Below, in pieces: positions 27,692 through 36,371 of a stretch of 64,000 nt of DNA. The translations under genes were made by a program, and so were the position numbers. This DNA comes from Myxococcales bacterium. Lineage in GTDB: Bacteria > Myxococcota_A > Bradymonadia > UBA7976 > UBA1532. Positions within the stretch are counted from its first letter, which is position 1. The number at the start of each line of letters is the position of its first letter. A model generated the notes under the pieces. The model made no database searches. It worked only from the letters and a program-made list of their open reading frames with translations, and was not told where the DNA came from. The DNA lies in contig JACKDP010000006.1 of NCBI GenBank assembly GCA_020633435.1, positions 62,001-126,000 on the forward strand. Reading direction: 5' to 3'.

Positions 27692-28038
27692 TCGCCGTCC
27701 CCCGCACCGTCCGTGTCTTCGCCTGCCCCCGCCCCATCGACCTGCGCAAGGGCTATGACGGCCTCTTCTCCCTCGTGAAGCACGCCCTCGGGCACCACCC
27801 GCTCTCCGGCGACCTCTTCCTCTTCGTCAACCGCAACCGCACTGCCTGCAAGGTCCTGCTCTGGGATGGCACTGGCCTCTGCATCTTCATGAAGCGCCTT
27901 GAGCAAGGCCGCTTCGCCCCTCTCTGGCGGGATGCTGCGGCCCCCCTCCAGCTCACCGCCAGCGAGCTCGCCCTCTACATCGAGGGCTGTACCCTCGTCG
28001 GCCGTCAGACGCTCTCTCCCGTCGCCCTCCATGTCTAG
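27688..28038 (+). CDS. tnpB: IS66 TnpB (IS66 Orf2-like)
   Basis: This 116-residue protein shows the IS66 Orf2 signature: PIDLRKGYDGLFSLVKH, DLFLFVNRNRTACKVLLWDGTG, and FMKRLEQGRFAPLW. The start is GTG 27688, chosen for the GTGA overlap with tnpA and the family N-terminus (VPRTVRVFACPRPIDLRKG). Its exact biochemical role in transposition is not established. Confidence 0.92.
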   Translation: MIAVPRTVRVFACPRPIDLRKGYDGLFSLVKHALGHHPLSGDLFLFVNRNRTACKVLLWDGTGLCIFMKRLEQGRFAPLWRDAAAPLQLTASELALYIEGCTLVGRQTLSPVALHV

Positions 28039-28080
28039 ATTCTCGTTGCAGATCATGGGCTTTTGTAGTCCACTACTGAT

Positions 28081-29508
28081 GTGCCGAACATCGCCACCGA
28101 GACCGACCTTCACACGATGCGCCAGGTGGCGCTGCTCCAGGAGCGGCACATCCACCAGCTCACGAAGAGGCTCGCCGAGGCCCATGCACAGCTCGCCGAG
28201 CTGACCGGCGAGAACCGACTCCAGGCCGAGCTGGCCCTCGTGGAGGCGTTGGCGGCGGCGGCTACCAGCCAGCCTCCGAGCGTTCCCGCGGACCCGACCC
28301 CGAAGCAGCCGAAGGACGAACCCCAGCGTGGTCATGGCGCGACCGAGCAGCCCGAGCTGCAGCAGGAAGAGCTCGTCTGCCCGCTGCCTGAGGACCTGAC
28401 CTGTCCGACGTGCGGCGAGACGCTGGAGCGGGCCCCCGGCCTCGACCAGCGCTCGGAAGTCATCGACGTCGTCGAGGTCCGCTACGTCCTGCGCAAGGTC
28501 GTGCGCGAAGCCGCGGCCTGCCGCTGCGGTGCCTGCCTCGTCGTCGCCCCCGGCCCCGACCGCGTGACCCCTGGCGGCCGCTACAGCCTCGACTTCGGCC
28601 TCAAGATCGCCCTCGACAAGTACCTGGCCCACCTGCCGCTCACCCGCCAGGAAGCCATCATGGGTCGGCATGGCCTCAACATCACCAGCCAGACCCTCTG
28701 GGACCAGCTCCAGAGCCTCGCCGAGGAGCTCCTCCCCACCTGGAAGGCCATCCGGGCACACATCCTCGAGGGACCCGTCATCGGCGTCGACCAGACCCCC
28801 TGGCCCAACCTCGAACAGAAGACCGCCAAACCCTGGCAAATGTGGGCCCTGACCCGCGACGACGCGATCTGGCACGGGATCATGGATGACAAGGGCATGA
28901 GTACCTTCGAGAAGCTCCTCGGACGGTACCAGGGCGTCATCGTGGCTGACATGATGAGTACCCACCTGGCGGCCGCCAGACGACTGCCAGGCATCACCCT
29001 CGCCGCCTGCTGGGCCCACGTCCTGCGGAAGTTCCGCGACGCCGCGGAAGCTCAACCGGAAGCCAGCTTCGCGCTTGAGCACATCGGCGAGCTCTATGCC
29101 ATCGACGCCGAAGCGACGAACGACGACCACAGACGCCAGCTGCGCCAGACCAGGAGCACCGAACTCCTCGACCAGCTCAAGACCTGGCTGTTGCGCCAGC
29201 GGCCGCTCAAGACCAGCGCCCTGGGCAGAGCCATCCGCTACACCCTCACCAACTGGGACCACCTGCGGCGCTTCACCACAGACCCCCGCATCTGGCTCGA
29301 CAACAACCCCACCGAGCGAGCCCTCCGCGGACCCGTCGTCGGCCGGCGCAACCACTTCGGCTCCAAGAGCCGCGCCGGCACCCAGGTCGCCGCGGTCTTC
29401 TACACGCTCATCGAGACCGCCAAGGCCCGAAAGGTGAACCCTGCCACCTACCTTCGCGACGCGATCCTCGCCGCCCGCCAGGGCCAGGTGCTCCTGCCCG
29501 GAGCATGA
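28081..29508 (+). CDS. tnpC: IS66 transposase TnpC (right, intact copy)
   Basis: This 475-residue DDE transposase has zinc-finger-like CPTCGETLE/CRCGACL segments and core motifs VIGVDQTPWP, VIVADMMSTH and DNNPTERALRG. The annotated start is GTG 28081 (MPNIATETDLHTMRQVALL) without an obvious ribosome site, so translation may be coupled to tnpB, which ends 42 bp upstream. It is identical to the left copy. Confidence 0.94.
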   Translation: MPNIATETDLHTMRQVALLQERHIHQLTKRLAEAHAQLAELTGENRLQAELALVEALAAAATSQPPSVPADPTPKQPKDEPQRGHGATEQPELQQEELVCPLPEDLTCPTCGETLERAPGLDQRSEVIDVVEVRYVLRKVVREAAACRCGACLVVAPGPDRVTPGGRYSLDFGLKIALDKYLAHLPLTRQEAIMGRHGLNITSQTLWDQLQSLAEELLPTWKAIRAHILEGPVIGVDQTPWPNLEQKTAKPWQMWALTRDDAIWHGIMDDKGMSTFEKLLGRYQGVIVADMMSTHLAAARRLPGITLAACWAHVLRKFRDAAEAQPEASFALEHIGELYAIDAEATNDDHRRQLRQTRSTELLDQLKTWLLRQRPLKTSALGRAIRYTLTNWDHLRRFTTDPRIWLDNNPTERALRGPVVGRRNHFGSKSRAGTQVAAVFYTLIETAKARKVNPATYLRDAILAARQGQVLLPGA

Positions 29509-29537
29509 CGGCCGCCACGGCTACGGCGAGGTGATAC

Positions 29538-30112
29538 GACATTCCGGCGATGACCGTGACGTTGTCGCCGCGATTCCGCGGGACTCGGTCCGGGACGGGC
29601 TGCCCACGCACAGCTCGCCCATGGGTCCGCGTCATGTCCATGCGCGCTCCAGTTTCATCAATGAAGACGAGATGTTCCATCGGAAGAGAAGACATCTTGG
29701 CGATGAAGCGCTCCCGAAGAAGCTGGACCCGCTCCGAGTCGCGCTCGCTCGCCACGAGGGACTTCTTCTTGCGCGTGATGCCAAGCTTCGTCAGGCCCCG
29801 CACAACCGTCGCGAGGCCCACCCGAACGCCAGTCTCCGCTGCGAGAGCGTCGATGAGCTCGGCCAACGTGTGGTCAGGGCGCTCCGCGACGAGGCGCTCG
29901 AGGACCTTCAAGAGCTCGTCCGTCATCACGACGTTGTTGGGGCCGCCCATGGGCTTCGCCTCGACCGTGCCCCGGTCACGTGCGCCCCGCAACCAGCGAC
30001 CGATGCTCGCCTCGGAGACACCGAAGACCCCCGAGGCTTCCCGCCAGGGCATGCCGCCGTGGATGGCAGCAACAGCGCGCACGCGCAGGTCGGTAGAGAA
30101 TGGTTTGGGCAC
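29538..30112 (-). pseudogene. IS630-family transposase, C-terminus lost (right copy)
   Basis: About 191 codons remain, from MPKPFSTDLRVRAVAAIHGG through the helix-turn-helix, the second HTH (DALAAETGVRVGLATVVRGLTKLG) and the start of the DDE domain with the first Asp (HLVFIDETGARMDMTRTHGR) to DNVTVIAGM. There the IS66 right end cuts it off, and the second Asp and the Glu are missing. It is a dead gene truncated by the IS66 element. Confidence 0.9.
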
Positions 30113-30205
30113 CGCGGTAACTCCTAGTTTCTCCGCTGGGACGATGGGATCACGTAAGTACCCACGGACTCAAGCATTTCGATCAAGTCGACCGAAAAAC
30201 CCTGT
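29915..30205. repeat. 291-bp direct repeat, right copy (IS630 end)
   Basis: This matches 21233-21523 in direct orientation. The right edge ends at the shared AAAACCCTGT segment, immediately followed by a fragment of an IS3-family OrfA gene. This edge is therefore probably the true IS630 terminus. Confidence 0.85.
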
Positions 30206-30300
30206 CAGAACAGCAGCGAATTCGCGAGCTTGAGCGCGAGGTTCGGGAGCTGCGCCAGGCGAACGAGATCCTGCGCAAGGCGTCCGCCTGTTTCGCGTTG
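30206..30300 (+). pseudogene. IS3-family OrfA, C-terminal fragment interrupted by another IS
   Basis: The frame reads SEQQRIRELEREVRELRQ then ANEILRKASACFAL, the leucine-zipper end of an IS3 OrfA protein. It is cut at 30300 by the nested IS. If the insertion and one copy of GTTG are removed, the frame continues at 31710 as AELDRRPR and stops just at the OrfB start, which confirms the reconstruction. Confidence 0.88.
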
Positions 30301-30354
30301 TGTATTGGTTCAGCGGAAACGTGACGATCGTTGCCCGGGCGCTACGGAGTGGCA

Positions 30355-31343
30355 TCACGCCGCCTCCCGGGCTGCTTGACGGACCTCTGCGCGTCGCACT
30401 CGTGCCTCATCAAGCTTGCGAGCGCGGTCAGCATGGATGATCTCTGCGCGTCCCGCGAGCTTGTCTGCGGGCGTGACGTAGCCGATGGCGCTGTGCAGGC
30501 GCTGGTGGTTGTAGTCCTCGACGAATCCGCCAACGAAATCACGAGCTTCTTCTAATGATTCCGGAGTCTTGGGTCGGATTGTCGTGTGCTTCAAGGTCCG
30601 GTGCCACCGCTCGATCTTGCCGTTTGACTGCGGGTAGTACGGCGAGGTCAGCACGTGGGTCATGCCCACGAGGCGGATGAAGTGGCGGAAGTCACGGGCG
30701 ATGAACTGGGGGCCGTTGTCGGAGATGAGCCTGACGTTGGCGCCGGGGTACTTCTCCAGGGCTTGCTGGACGATCAGCTCGACGTCCGCCTCCTTCATCT
30801 GCTCGTGGATGGCCCAGTGGACGATGAAGCGGCTGAAGCCGTCGAGGATGGAGCAGAGGTAGTAGAAGGTGCCCGCGATGTTGAGGTAGGCGATGTCGAT
30901 GTGCCAGTGGCGGTGAGGCCCCGAGGGCTGCGTGAAGCCTGTGCCTTTGCGAGAGGGTGGCGGGCTCCAGCGGTCGAGTCGACCGGCGTCGCGCAGGGCG
31001 CGGTAGATGGTCGATGGCGAGGCCGCCACGACGTCGGCGTCGAGCATCATGTACGCCAGTCGCCGATACCCGTTGAGCGGGTGGCGGTCATGGAACTCCA
31101 GGATGGCGTGACGCTCTGCAGCCGTCAGCCAGTGATCTCGGGGAACGCGGCCGTTGTGACGGTTGATGTCCCCGTAGCGCTTGCGCCAGTCGTAGAAGCG
31201 GCCCTTCTGCAGCCCGGTCCAGGCCAGGATGCAGGCGACCGGCAGTTTGGTCAGCTCTTGGAGTTCAGTCACGTGGTCGACAACCGCGTTGCGAACCTTT
31301 GGGGACACCCAGCGGCCCTTCAGCGCCCCCCACTGCCTTTTTC
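30355..31343 (-). CDS. IS3-family OrfB transposase (nested element)
   Basis: The integrase-core protein is read from the frameshift region near 31338-31342 to the stop at 30355. It has the region LNGYRRLAYMMLDADVVAASPSTIYRAL and the DDE triad: HWHIDIAYLNIAGTF, RLISDNGPQFIARDF and YYPQSNGKIERWHRTLKHTTI. There is no independent start codon near the beginning, so it should be made as an OrfAB fusion by -1 slippage at the A5 run. Confidence 0.88.
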
Positions 31344-31640
31344 CAGCTTGATGTTCCGCTCGGCCAGCGTCGCGATCACCTGGTCCTTGTGGGCCAGCCG
31401 GGCCTCGAGCTCCTCGACCTTGCGCTGGCCGGCTTCGAGGGCATGTTGGCGCGGATCGCTGCGCCTGGGCTGGAGCGCGACGGCTGCGTTCTCGAAGAGC
31501 TGGTTGCGCCAGTCGTAGAAGACGCTGGGCTGGATGTCGTTCTCTTCGCAGATCACCGACACCTCCACCTTGTCGATGAGGTGCCGCCGCACGATGGCGG
31601 CCTTCTGCTCGGGGGTGAAGTGACGTCGTCGTCTGGCCAT
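31320..31640 (-). CDS. IS3-family OrfA (nested element)
   Basis: This 106-residue protein starts at ATG 31640 behind GGGAGG. It has the helix-turn-helix RRHFTPEQKAAIVRRHLIDK then ICEENDIQPSVFYDWRNQLF, and a C-terminal coiled coil with regular heptads (QRKVEELEARLAHKDQVIATLAERNIKLEKG). Its 3' end overlaps the OrfB frame at the slippery sequence GGAAAAAGG (A5 at 31338-31342). Confidence 0.88.
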   Translation of the reverse strand: MARRRRHFTPEQKAAIVRRHLIDKVEVSVICEENDIQPSVFYDWRNQLFENAAVALQPRRSDPRQHALEAGQRKVEELEARLAHKDQVIATLAERNIKLEKGSGGR

Positions 31641-31732
31641 GATGAACCTCCCTTGCCTCCGTATCTTGAAGGCGGATGAGGTCACGATCCAGCTGACCCG
31701 GTACAGTTGGCGGAGCTCGACCGCCGACCGCG

Positions 31733-32635
31733 ATGATGGTGTCGTTCATCGACGAGCACCGGGCGAAGTTCGGGGTCGAGCCGATCTGCGGGGTGCTGCC
31801 GATCGCCCCATCGACGTACTACGAGCATCGACGTCGGCGCCGCGAGCCCGCACGGCGTCCTCATCGGGAGCTGCGCGACGAGCAGCTTCGCGAGGACGTC
31901 GTCCGGGTCTGGACCGAGAACCGAGGCGTCTACGGTGCTCGGAAGGTCTGGCGCCAGCTGCTTCGAGAGAAGGCCCAGGTAGCACGCTGCACGGTCGAGC
32001 GCCTGATGCGCGCTGAGGGCCTGCAGGGCGAGGTTCGCGGCCGAAAGCCGAGGACCACGGTCCCGAACGACCTGGCCCCACGGCCGGAGGATCGGGTCAA
32101 CCGGCAGTTCTGCGCCAGCGAGCCCAACCGGCTCTGGGTCGCCGACCTGACCTACGTCGCGACCTGGGCCGGGTTCGTCTACACCGCCTTCGTCATCGAC
32201 GTCTTCGCCCGGACCATCGTGGGCTGGCGCGTCTCGTCGTCCCTGCGATCCGACCTGGCCCTCGACGCACTGGACCAGGCCATCCACGCGAGGTCGGTGG
32301 GCGACGGCCTGATCCACCACAGCGATCGCGGCTCGCAATACCTCGCCATTCGGTACACCGAGCGGCTGGCCGAAGCGGGCATCGGGGGCTCCGTGGGGCG
32401 AGTCGGGGACAGCTACGACAACGCGCTGGCGGAGACCGTGATGGGCCTCTACAAGGCCGAATGGATTAGACTTCAAGGCCCCTGGCGCAGCCTCGAGGCG
32501 GTCGAGCACGCGACATTGGGCTGGGTGCACTGGTACAACACGAAGCGGCTGCACGGGCAGCTGGGGTACGTGCCCCCTCGGGAGTTCGAGGCGGCAATCC
32601 TGGAAGGTCAGGTCGTCCAGTCGAGGGCGGCGTGA
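31733..32635 (+). CDS. IS3-family OrfB transposase (outer element)
   Basis: This 300-residue integrase-core transposase is complete. It starts MMVSFIDEHRAKFGVEPICGV, has the HTH_21 region (YGARKVWRQLLREKAQVARCTVERLM) and the DDE triad: WVADLTYVATWAGF, GLIHHSDRGSQYLAI and SYDNALAETVMGLYKAE. It ends 39 bp before the terminal repeat. The upstream OrfA is broken, so the element cannot produce its usual OrfAB fusion and is likely immobile. Confidence 0.93.
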   Translation: MMVSFIDEHRAKFGVEPICGVLPIAPSTYYEHRRRRREPARRPHRELRDEQLREDVVRVWTENRGVYGARKVWRQLLREKAQVARCTVERLMRAEGLQGEVRGRKPRTTVPNDLAPRPEDRVNRQFCASEPNRLWVADLTYVATWAGFVYTAFVIDVFARTIVGWRVSSSLRSDLALDALDQAIHARSVGDGLIHHSDRGSQYLAIRYTERLAEAGIGGSVGRVGDSYDNALAETVMGLYKAEWIRLQGPWRSLEAVEHATLGWVHWYNTKRLHGQLGYVPPREFEAAILEGQVVQSRAA

Positions 32636-32737
32636 CTCAAGCAAACCGGTCTCCGGAGATCCCGGGGCGGTTCACCATCAAGTCGGGTGGCAGCGATGCA
32701 AAGATCCGCGAAGACGCAGCACTCTCTCGAAGTCAGC

Positions 32738-33328
32738 ATGCTCACGCGAAGCAGGGTGCACATCAGGTTCATGTGCATCGGGCTCGGCGGCCTGTTGATG
32801 CTGCTCTCAGCGTGCGCATCAGACCAGGTCCAGGAGCCAGAGGCCAACCCGTTCGCTGGCTCCTGGAAGCTCGGTGAGGTCTGGATCGAGGGCGACTCGA
32901 GGCCCGTGCCCGTCGCGGGGTACGGTCCGACTCGCTGCGCGGTGGCCGGGCTCGACCAGAGCTTTGGTGGGCTTCAGGTCTTCGACGATGGGTCGTTCAT
33001 CGGGTGGCCGGTCACCGACTACGAGGATCGGTGGAGCGGGACCCTCGCGGTGACAGACGGCATCGGCGAGTTCAGCGTCGAGGACTGCACCGTCGACTGT
33101 CGCGGCTACGACGCCGACGCGTCGGCGTTGGGGGTGGCCGCGCTCGCCGACGACGCCCTCGAGATCTCTCGTGTCGGCGTCGCCTTCGTCGACAGCGACG
33201 GCGAAGACTGCGCTGCCTGCGCCAGCTGTGGCGATCCTGAATTGATCCGCGTCGACGACTCGAGGCTTCGCTTCGTGTTCGAGCGGGTCGCGGAGTTCCC
33301 GCCCTATTCGAATGCCGAAGTTCCCTGA
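32738..33328 (+). CDS. Lipoprotein of unknown function next to the IS nest
   Basis: ATG 32738 was selected because it gives a standard 26-residue lipoprotein leader (MLTRSRVHIRFMCIGLGG then LLMLLSAC); the frame is open further upstream but without a sensible leader. The 196-residue protein has a mature region with the pattern NPFAGSWKLGEVWIEGD, a start often seen in small lipocalin-like or META/immunity-type lipoproteins, and several Cys (CTVDC, CAACASC). Family not recognised. It begins 63 bp after the IS3 terminal repeat, so its native promoter may have been displaced. Confidence 0.65.
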   Translation: MLTRSRVHIRFMCIGLGGLLMLLSACASDQVQEPEANPFAGSWKLGEVWIEGDSRPVPVAGYGPTRCAVAGLDQSFGGLQVFDDGSFIGWPVTDYEDRWSGTLAVTDGIGEFSVEDCTVDCRGYDADASALGVAALADDALEISRVGVAFVDSDGEDCAACASCGDPELIRVDDSRLRFVFERVAEFPPYSNAEVP

Positions 33329-33342
33329 CCTCGGCCGACAGG

Positions 33343-36144
33343 CTACTTGCAGACGAAGCTGAAGATGCCGCCGCAGACCTCCTTGGCGACGGTGTTCAGG
33401 GCGGACGCCGCGAACTGCTCGATGTCTTCGCCCGTGGCGGTGATGGCGCCGCCGAGGTCGGAGAGGGTGTCGGCCAGGCCCTCGATGGTGAAGTCGGCCA
33501 GGTCCTGCACCACGGCGTCGAACAGGTCCTCGATGTCGCCCGCGAGGCTGGTGTAGATGGAGACGCCAGCGATGGCCGCCACGACGAAGTGGCCGGCCTC
33601 GCTCTGCAGGTAGGTGAGGGTCACGTCCTCCGCGGTGTTCTGGATGCTCGCCAGCAGGGTCGTGGCGTCGCCCGCGAGGTCGCCAGTCCGCGCCCACAGG
33701 TCGGCGGCAAGGTCGGCGGTCGCCAGCGTGGCGTCGAGGACGAGCTGGCCGGCGGGCACGAACACCGAGAGGACGTCTTCGCCCGTGACGTAGACGGCCA
33801 CGCCGACGGGGATGACCGGCAGGTCCAGGGTGAAGCCGTACTGGTCGTTCTTGCCGAAGCTGGCCGCCGCGTAGGCGCCCACGCCGATGCCCGCGCTGAC
33901 GCCGGCGTAGCTGCCATTCTCGTCCCCGACGGTGAAGGCCCCCGCCACGAGGTCGGCGCCGCCGCCGATGGCGAAGGCGTTGCGCTCGACGTAGAAGGTC
34001 GCCCCCGCGCTCAGCACCTGGGCCTCCACCGAGAAGCTGCCCGCGCTGGCGGTGACCGTGGCCGCGGTGGCCGAGACGTCGAAGCCGACCCCGAAGTCGC
34101 CGGTCTCCATCATGAAGGTCGCGTCCCCCACGCTGAGGCTGGCGCCGAAGGCACCCGCGGAGGCGGAGGCCGAGGCGGCGCTGCCGCTCCCCGTGAAGCG
34201 GAAGCTGTAGTAGTTGCGGGTCTCGGCGGTGAAGGCCCCCGACAGCAGCACCGCCTCGAGCTCCGCGCCCTCGATGGTGGTGCCGTAGCTGCCGAAGGCG
34301 GCCATCTGGTCGACGAGCACCGCCTGCTGGGTGCTGCTGAGGGCGGTCCAGACGTCGTCGCTCAGGCCCCAGTCGAGGGTGTTGGTGGTGAAGTCGATGA
34401 TGCCGAGCGGATCGATCATGAGGGTGCCGCTGCCGTCGGCGTTGGCCGCCACCAGGAGGAGCTCCTCGTCGTCATCGCCATCCAGGTCCGCGTACGCCAG
34501 GGAGAAAGTGGGCATCGCCTTGACGCCCGTGGCCGGCAGGTCCTGCCAGCACCCGGGGCTGTCAGCGGTCCACAGGCTGGTGTTGTCGCTGGTGCGGATG
34601 GCCAGGTCGCACTTGTTGGTCAGGGTGAGCTGGGTGGTCCCCTGGTTGTCGGTGCCGCTGGACCAGACGACCGCCTCGTTCAAGCCCGTCCAGAGATCGA
34701 ACTGCCAGTGGTACACCTTCAAGGCCCCGCCCTCGGTGAAGCAGACCTTGGAGGCGTTGCCGTTGGGGCCGGCCGACCAGATCTCGCTGAGGGCGCCGTC
34801 GGCGGGCATGTAGCGGTAGAGCACCAGCTTGCCGGACGCCTTCAAGGTGAGCCAGCCCAGGGCGTTGGCCAGGAGGAGCTCGCCGGGGGCGTAGCACCCG
34901 GGCGTCGCGATGCTCTGCGCGGTGTTCCACATCACGCGGAAGGACGACACCCGGCCCGCCATGCTGCCGGGGACGGTGTAGGTCTTGGTGGTGTTGGCGC
35001 TGGCGCTGACCCCCACCGCGTCGCCCGAGCAGAAGGCGTCGGCATAGAGCACCACCTGCACCCGGCCGGCGGTGGCCGTCTGGAAGGTGAGGCTGGTGGC
35101 GAGGTCTTCGAAGTCGTTGTCGGCCAGGTTGTAGCACTGGCCATTGCTGTGGTCGGACCACTGGACCCCCACGCTGGTGCCGTCCGCCGCCGAGAGGCTG
35201 ATGCGACCGGAGGCCATCTCCCAGGCGTTGCCCAGGGCCATGTAGCCCACCTCGCCGCTGCGGGTGGTGCCCTCGGTGGTGCTGTCGCCCATGAAGCGGA
35301 CGTCGACGGCGAGGAGCGTGTCGTCGAGGCCCAGCCGCTTCTCGAGCCGCACGCCGGTGTAGCTGTTGAGGTTCTGGCCCATCATGGGTGTCGCCACCAC
35401 GGCGGCGTCGCCGATGAAGTGGCCCTTCAGGTCGATGGTGTCGAAGTCGTTCTGGCCGGTGGTCGTGACCGACTGGGTGCCCACCACCAGGCGTCGCCCA
35501 TCCGGCAGGTCGTAGGTGCCCGCCTCGATGACGGCCCAGTGCACGGTCTCGGCGGCGTGCACGCCGTCGGCGTTGGTGTGCTCCTTGAGCCGGAAGCGCG
35601 CGATGCCACCGCCTGCGTAGAGGTGCGGGTAGACCACCACCGGGCTGGCGTCGTTCCGGGTGGTGACCTGGGCGAACACGACGGGGTTGGTGTAAGGGCC
35701 CTGGGGGAAGCTGACATAATAGTCGAAGTCCTGGGCGGCCATGTCGCGGGTGAAGGTACCCACCTCGCCGTCGATGCCGAGGGCGGCGAGCTCGCCCACC
35801 AGGGCGATGACATTGACCTCCTCGGCCTTGGTGTGGCCGCCGCCCGTGGACTCCTCGTAGCGGATCTGGCCGTTGGCGGTGTTGATGCGGGCCACCCCCG
35901 GATCGGCGCCCGCGTAGGTGACGGTCTGGGCGAAGAGGGCGCCGTTGGCCAGGGTGTCGGCGGGCAGCCCCATCCCGGTCCAGGTGCTCTTCACGTCCTG
36001 GAGGCGGTAGGCCTCGACGGCGTCGACGTCGCCGTCCCCGACGTCCGCGGCGGCCGGCCGAGGTCTCGCGAGGGACCCGCACACCACGACCGCGAGACCA
36101 CCAAGGAGCCGGGCCAGCTTTGCAGCGTTCTGATTGCGAGTCAT
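33343..36144 (-). CDS. Large secreted lectin/crystallin-like protein
   Basis: This 933-residue protein starts at ATG 36144 behind GGGAGGA with a Sec signal peptide (about 1-34, cleavage near AAADVG). Residues about 95-310 contain two copies of a beta-sandwich module resembling H-type lectin repeats (NPVVFAQVTTRND, ETVHWAVIEAGTY, then VRFMGD/GEVGYMALG). About 345-420 resembles a beta-gamma-crystallin or I36-inhibitor module (CYNLADNDFEDLATSL ... RVQVVLYADAFCSG). About 425-540 is a bulb-type-lectin-like domain (LKASGKLVLYRY). The last 370 residues are Ala/Gly/Ser-rich beta strands with a helical end. A carbohydrate-binding or adhesive role is inferred. Confidence 0.75.
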   Translation of the reverse strand: MTRNQNAAKLARLLGGLAVVVCGSLARPRPAAADVGDGDVDAVEAYRLQDVKSTWTGMGLPADTLANGALFAQTVTYAGADPGVARINTANGQIRYEESTGGGHTKAEEVNVIALVGELAALGIDGEVGTFTRDMAAQDFDYYVSFPQGPYTNPVVFAQVTTRNDASPVVVYPHLYAGGGIARFRLKEHTNADGVHAAETVHWAVIEAGTYDLPDGRRLVVGTQSVTTTGQNDFDTIDLKGHFIGDAAVVATPMMGQNLNSYTGVRLEKRLGLDDTLLAVDVRFMGDSTTEGTTRSGEVGYMALGNAWEMASGRISLSAADGTSVGVQWSDHSNGQCYNLADNDFEDLATSLTFQTATAGRVQVVLYADAFCSGDAVGVSASANTTKTYTVPGSMAGRVSSFRVMWNTAQSIATPGCYAPGELLLANALGWLTLKASGKLVLYRYMPADGALSEIWSAGPNGNASKVCFTEGGALKVYHWQFDLWTGLNEAVVWSSGTDNQGTTQLTLTNKCDLAIRTSDNTSLWTADSPGCWQDLPATGVKAMPTFSLAYADLDGDDDEELLLVAANADGSGTLMIDPLGIIDFTTNTLDWGLSDDVWTALSSTQQAVLVDQMAAFGSYGTTIEGAELEAVLLSGAFTAETRNYYSFRFTGSGSAASASASAGAFGASLSVGDATFMMETGDFGVGFDVSATAATVTASAGSFSVEAQVLSAGATFYVERNAFAIGGGADLVAGAFTVGDENGSYAGVSAGIGVGAYAAASFGKNDQYGFTLDLPVIPVGVAVYVTGEDVLSVFVPAGQLVLDATLATADLAADLWARTGDLAGDATTLLASIQNTAEDVTLTYLQSEAGHFVVAAIAGVSIYTSLAGDIEDLFDAVVQDLADFTIEGLADTLSDLGGAITATGEDIEQFAASALNTVAKEVCGGIFSFVCK

Positions 36145-36371
36145 CTCGTCCTCCCTGATCCGATGGGTAGATTGCCTTGTCCCCCCTACATGCGGCGTTG
36201 GCACGTGCAGCCCGCAGAGCTTTCTGCCTGTTTTCGTAAGTCGTTGTTTTTGCTGGCTTATGTGGCGGCGGGCGGCGGTCGCCCCCATGCCATTGGGCCC
36301 TGCAAGCCCTGAACTTCCAAGGAGAGCGGCGCCAGCCACCGGGCCCTGGCGGATCGGGATCGGCTGGACGG

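Larger units (their letters stand above)
27263..29537 (+). mobile_element. Complete IS66-family insertion sequence
   Basis: This 2275-bp element has terminal inverted repeats GTATCACCTCGCCGTA (16 bp perfect, 20 of 21 with one mismatch) and the full tnpA-tnpB-tnpC set. Its left end abuts the truncated copy and its right end interrupts an IS630 transposase gene. The flanking 8-mers (GAAGAGGC and GACATTCC) differ, so this copy does not sit in a simple, unrearranged insertion. Confidence 0.9.
30301..31705 (-). mobile_element. IS3-family element (nested, 1405 bp) with 4-bp target duplication
   Basis: The left end TGTATTGGTTCAGC and the right end (inverted) TGTACCGGGTCAGC form imperfect terminal repeats that continue to CGTGAC. 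The element is flanked by GTTG on both sides (30297-30300 and 31706-31709). It encodes OrfA and OrfB on the minus strand with a frameshift site, and looks intact and potentially active. Confidence 0.9.
30206..32674 (+). mobile_element. IS3-family element (outer), 5'-truncated and interrupted
   Basis: The remains are an OrfA tail (30206-30300), a 4-bp duplication flanking a nested insertion, the last OrfA codons (31706-31732), an intact OrfB and the right terminal repeat. The terminal repeat, read inward from 32674, is TGAACCGCCCCGGGATCTCC, a typical IS3-family end. The left end and most of orfA are missing at the junction with the IS630 repeat. Confidence 0.85.

Noticed and set aside
25668..27758. 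Long plus-strand frame over the left IS66 copy, and its mirror on the right copy
   Set aside because: Both are antisense to TnpC, which has unmistakable IS66 motifs; no protein family fits the shadow frames.
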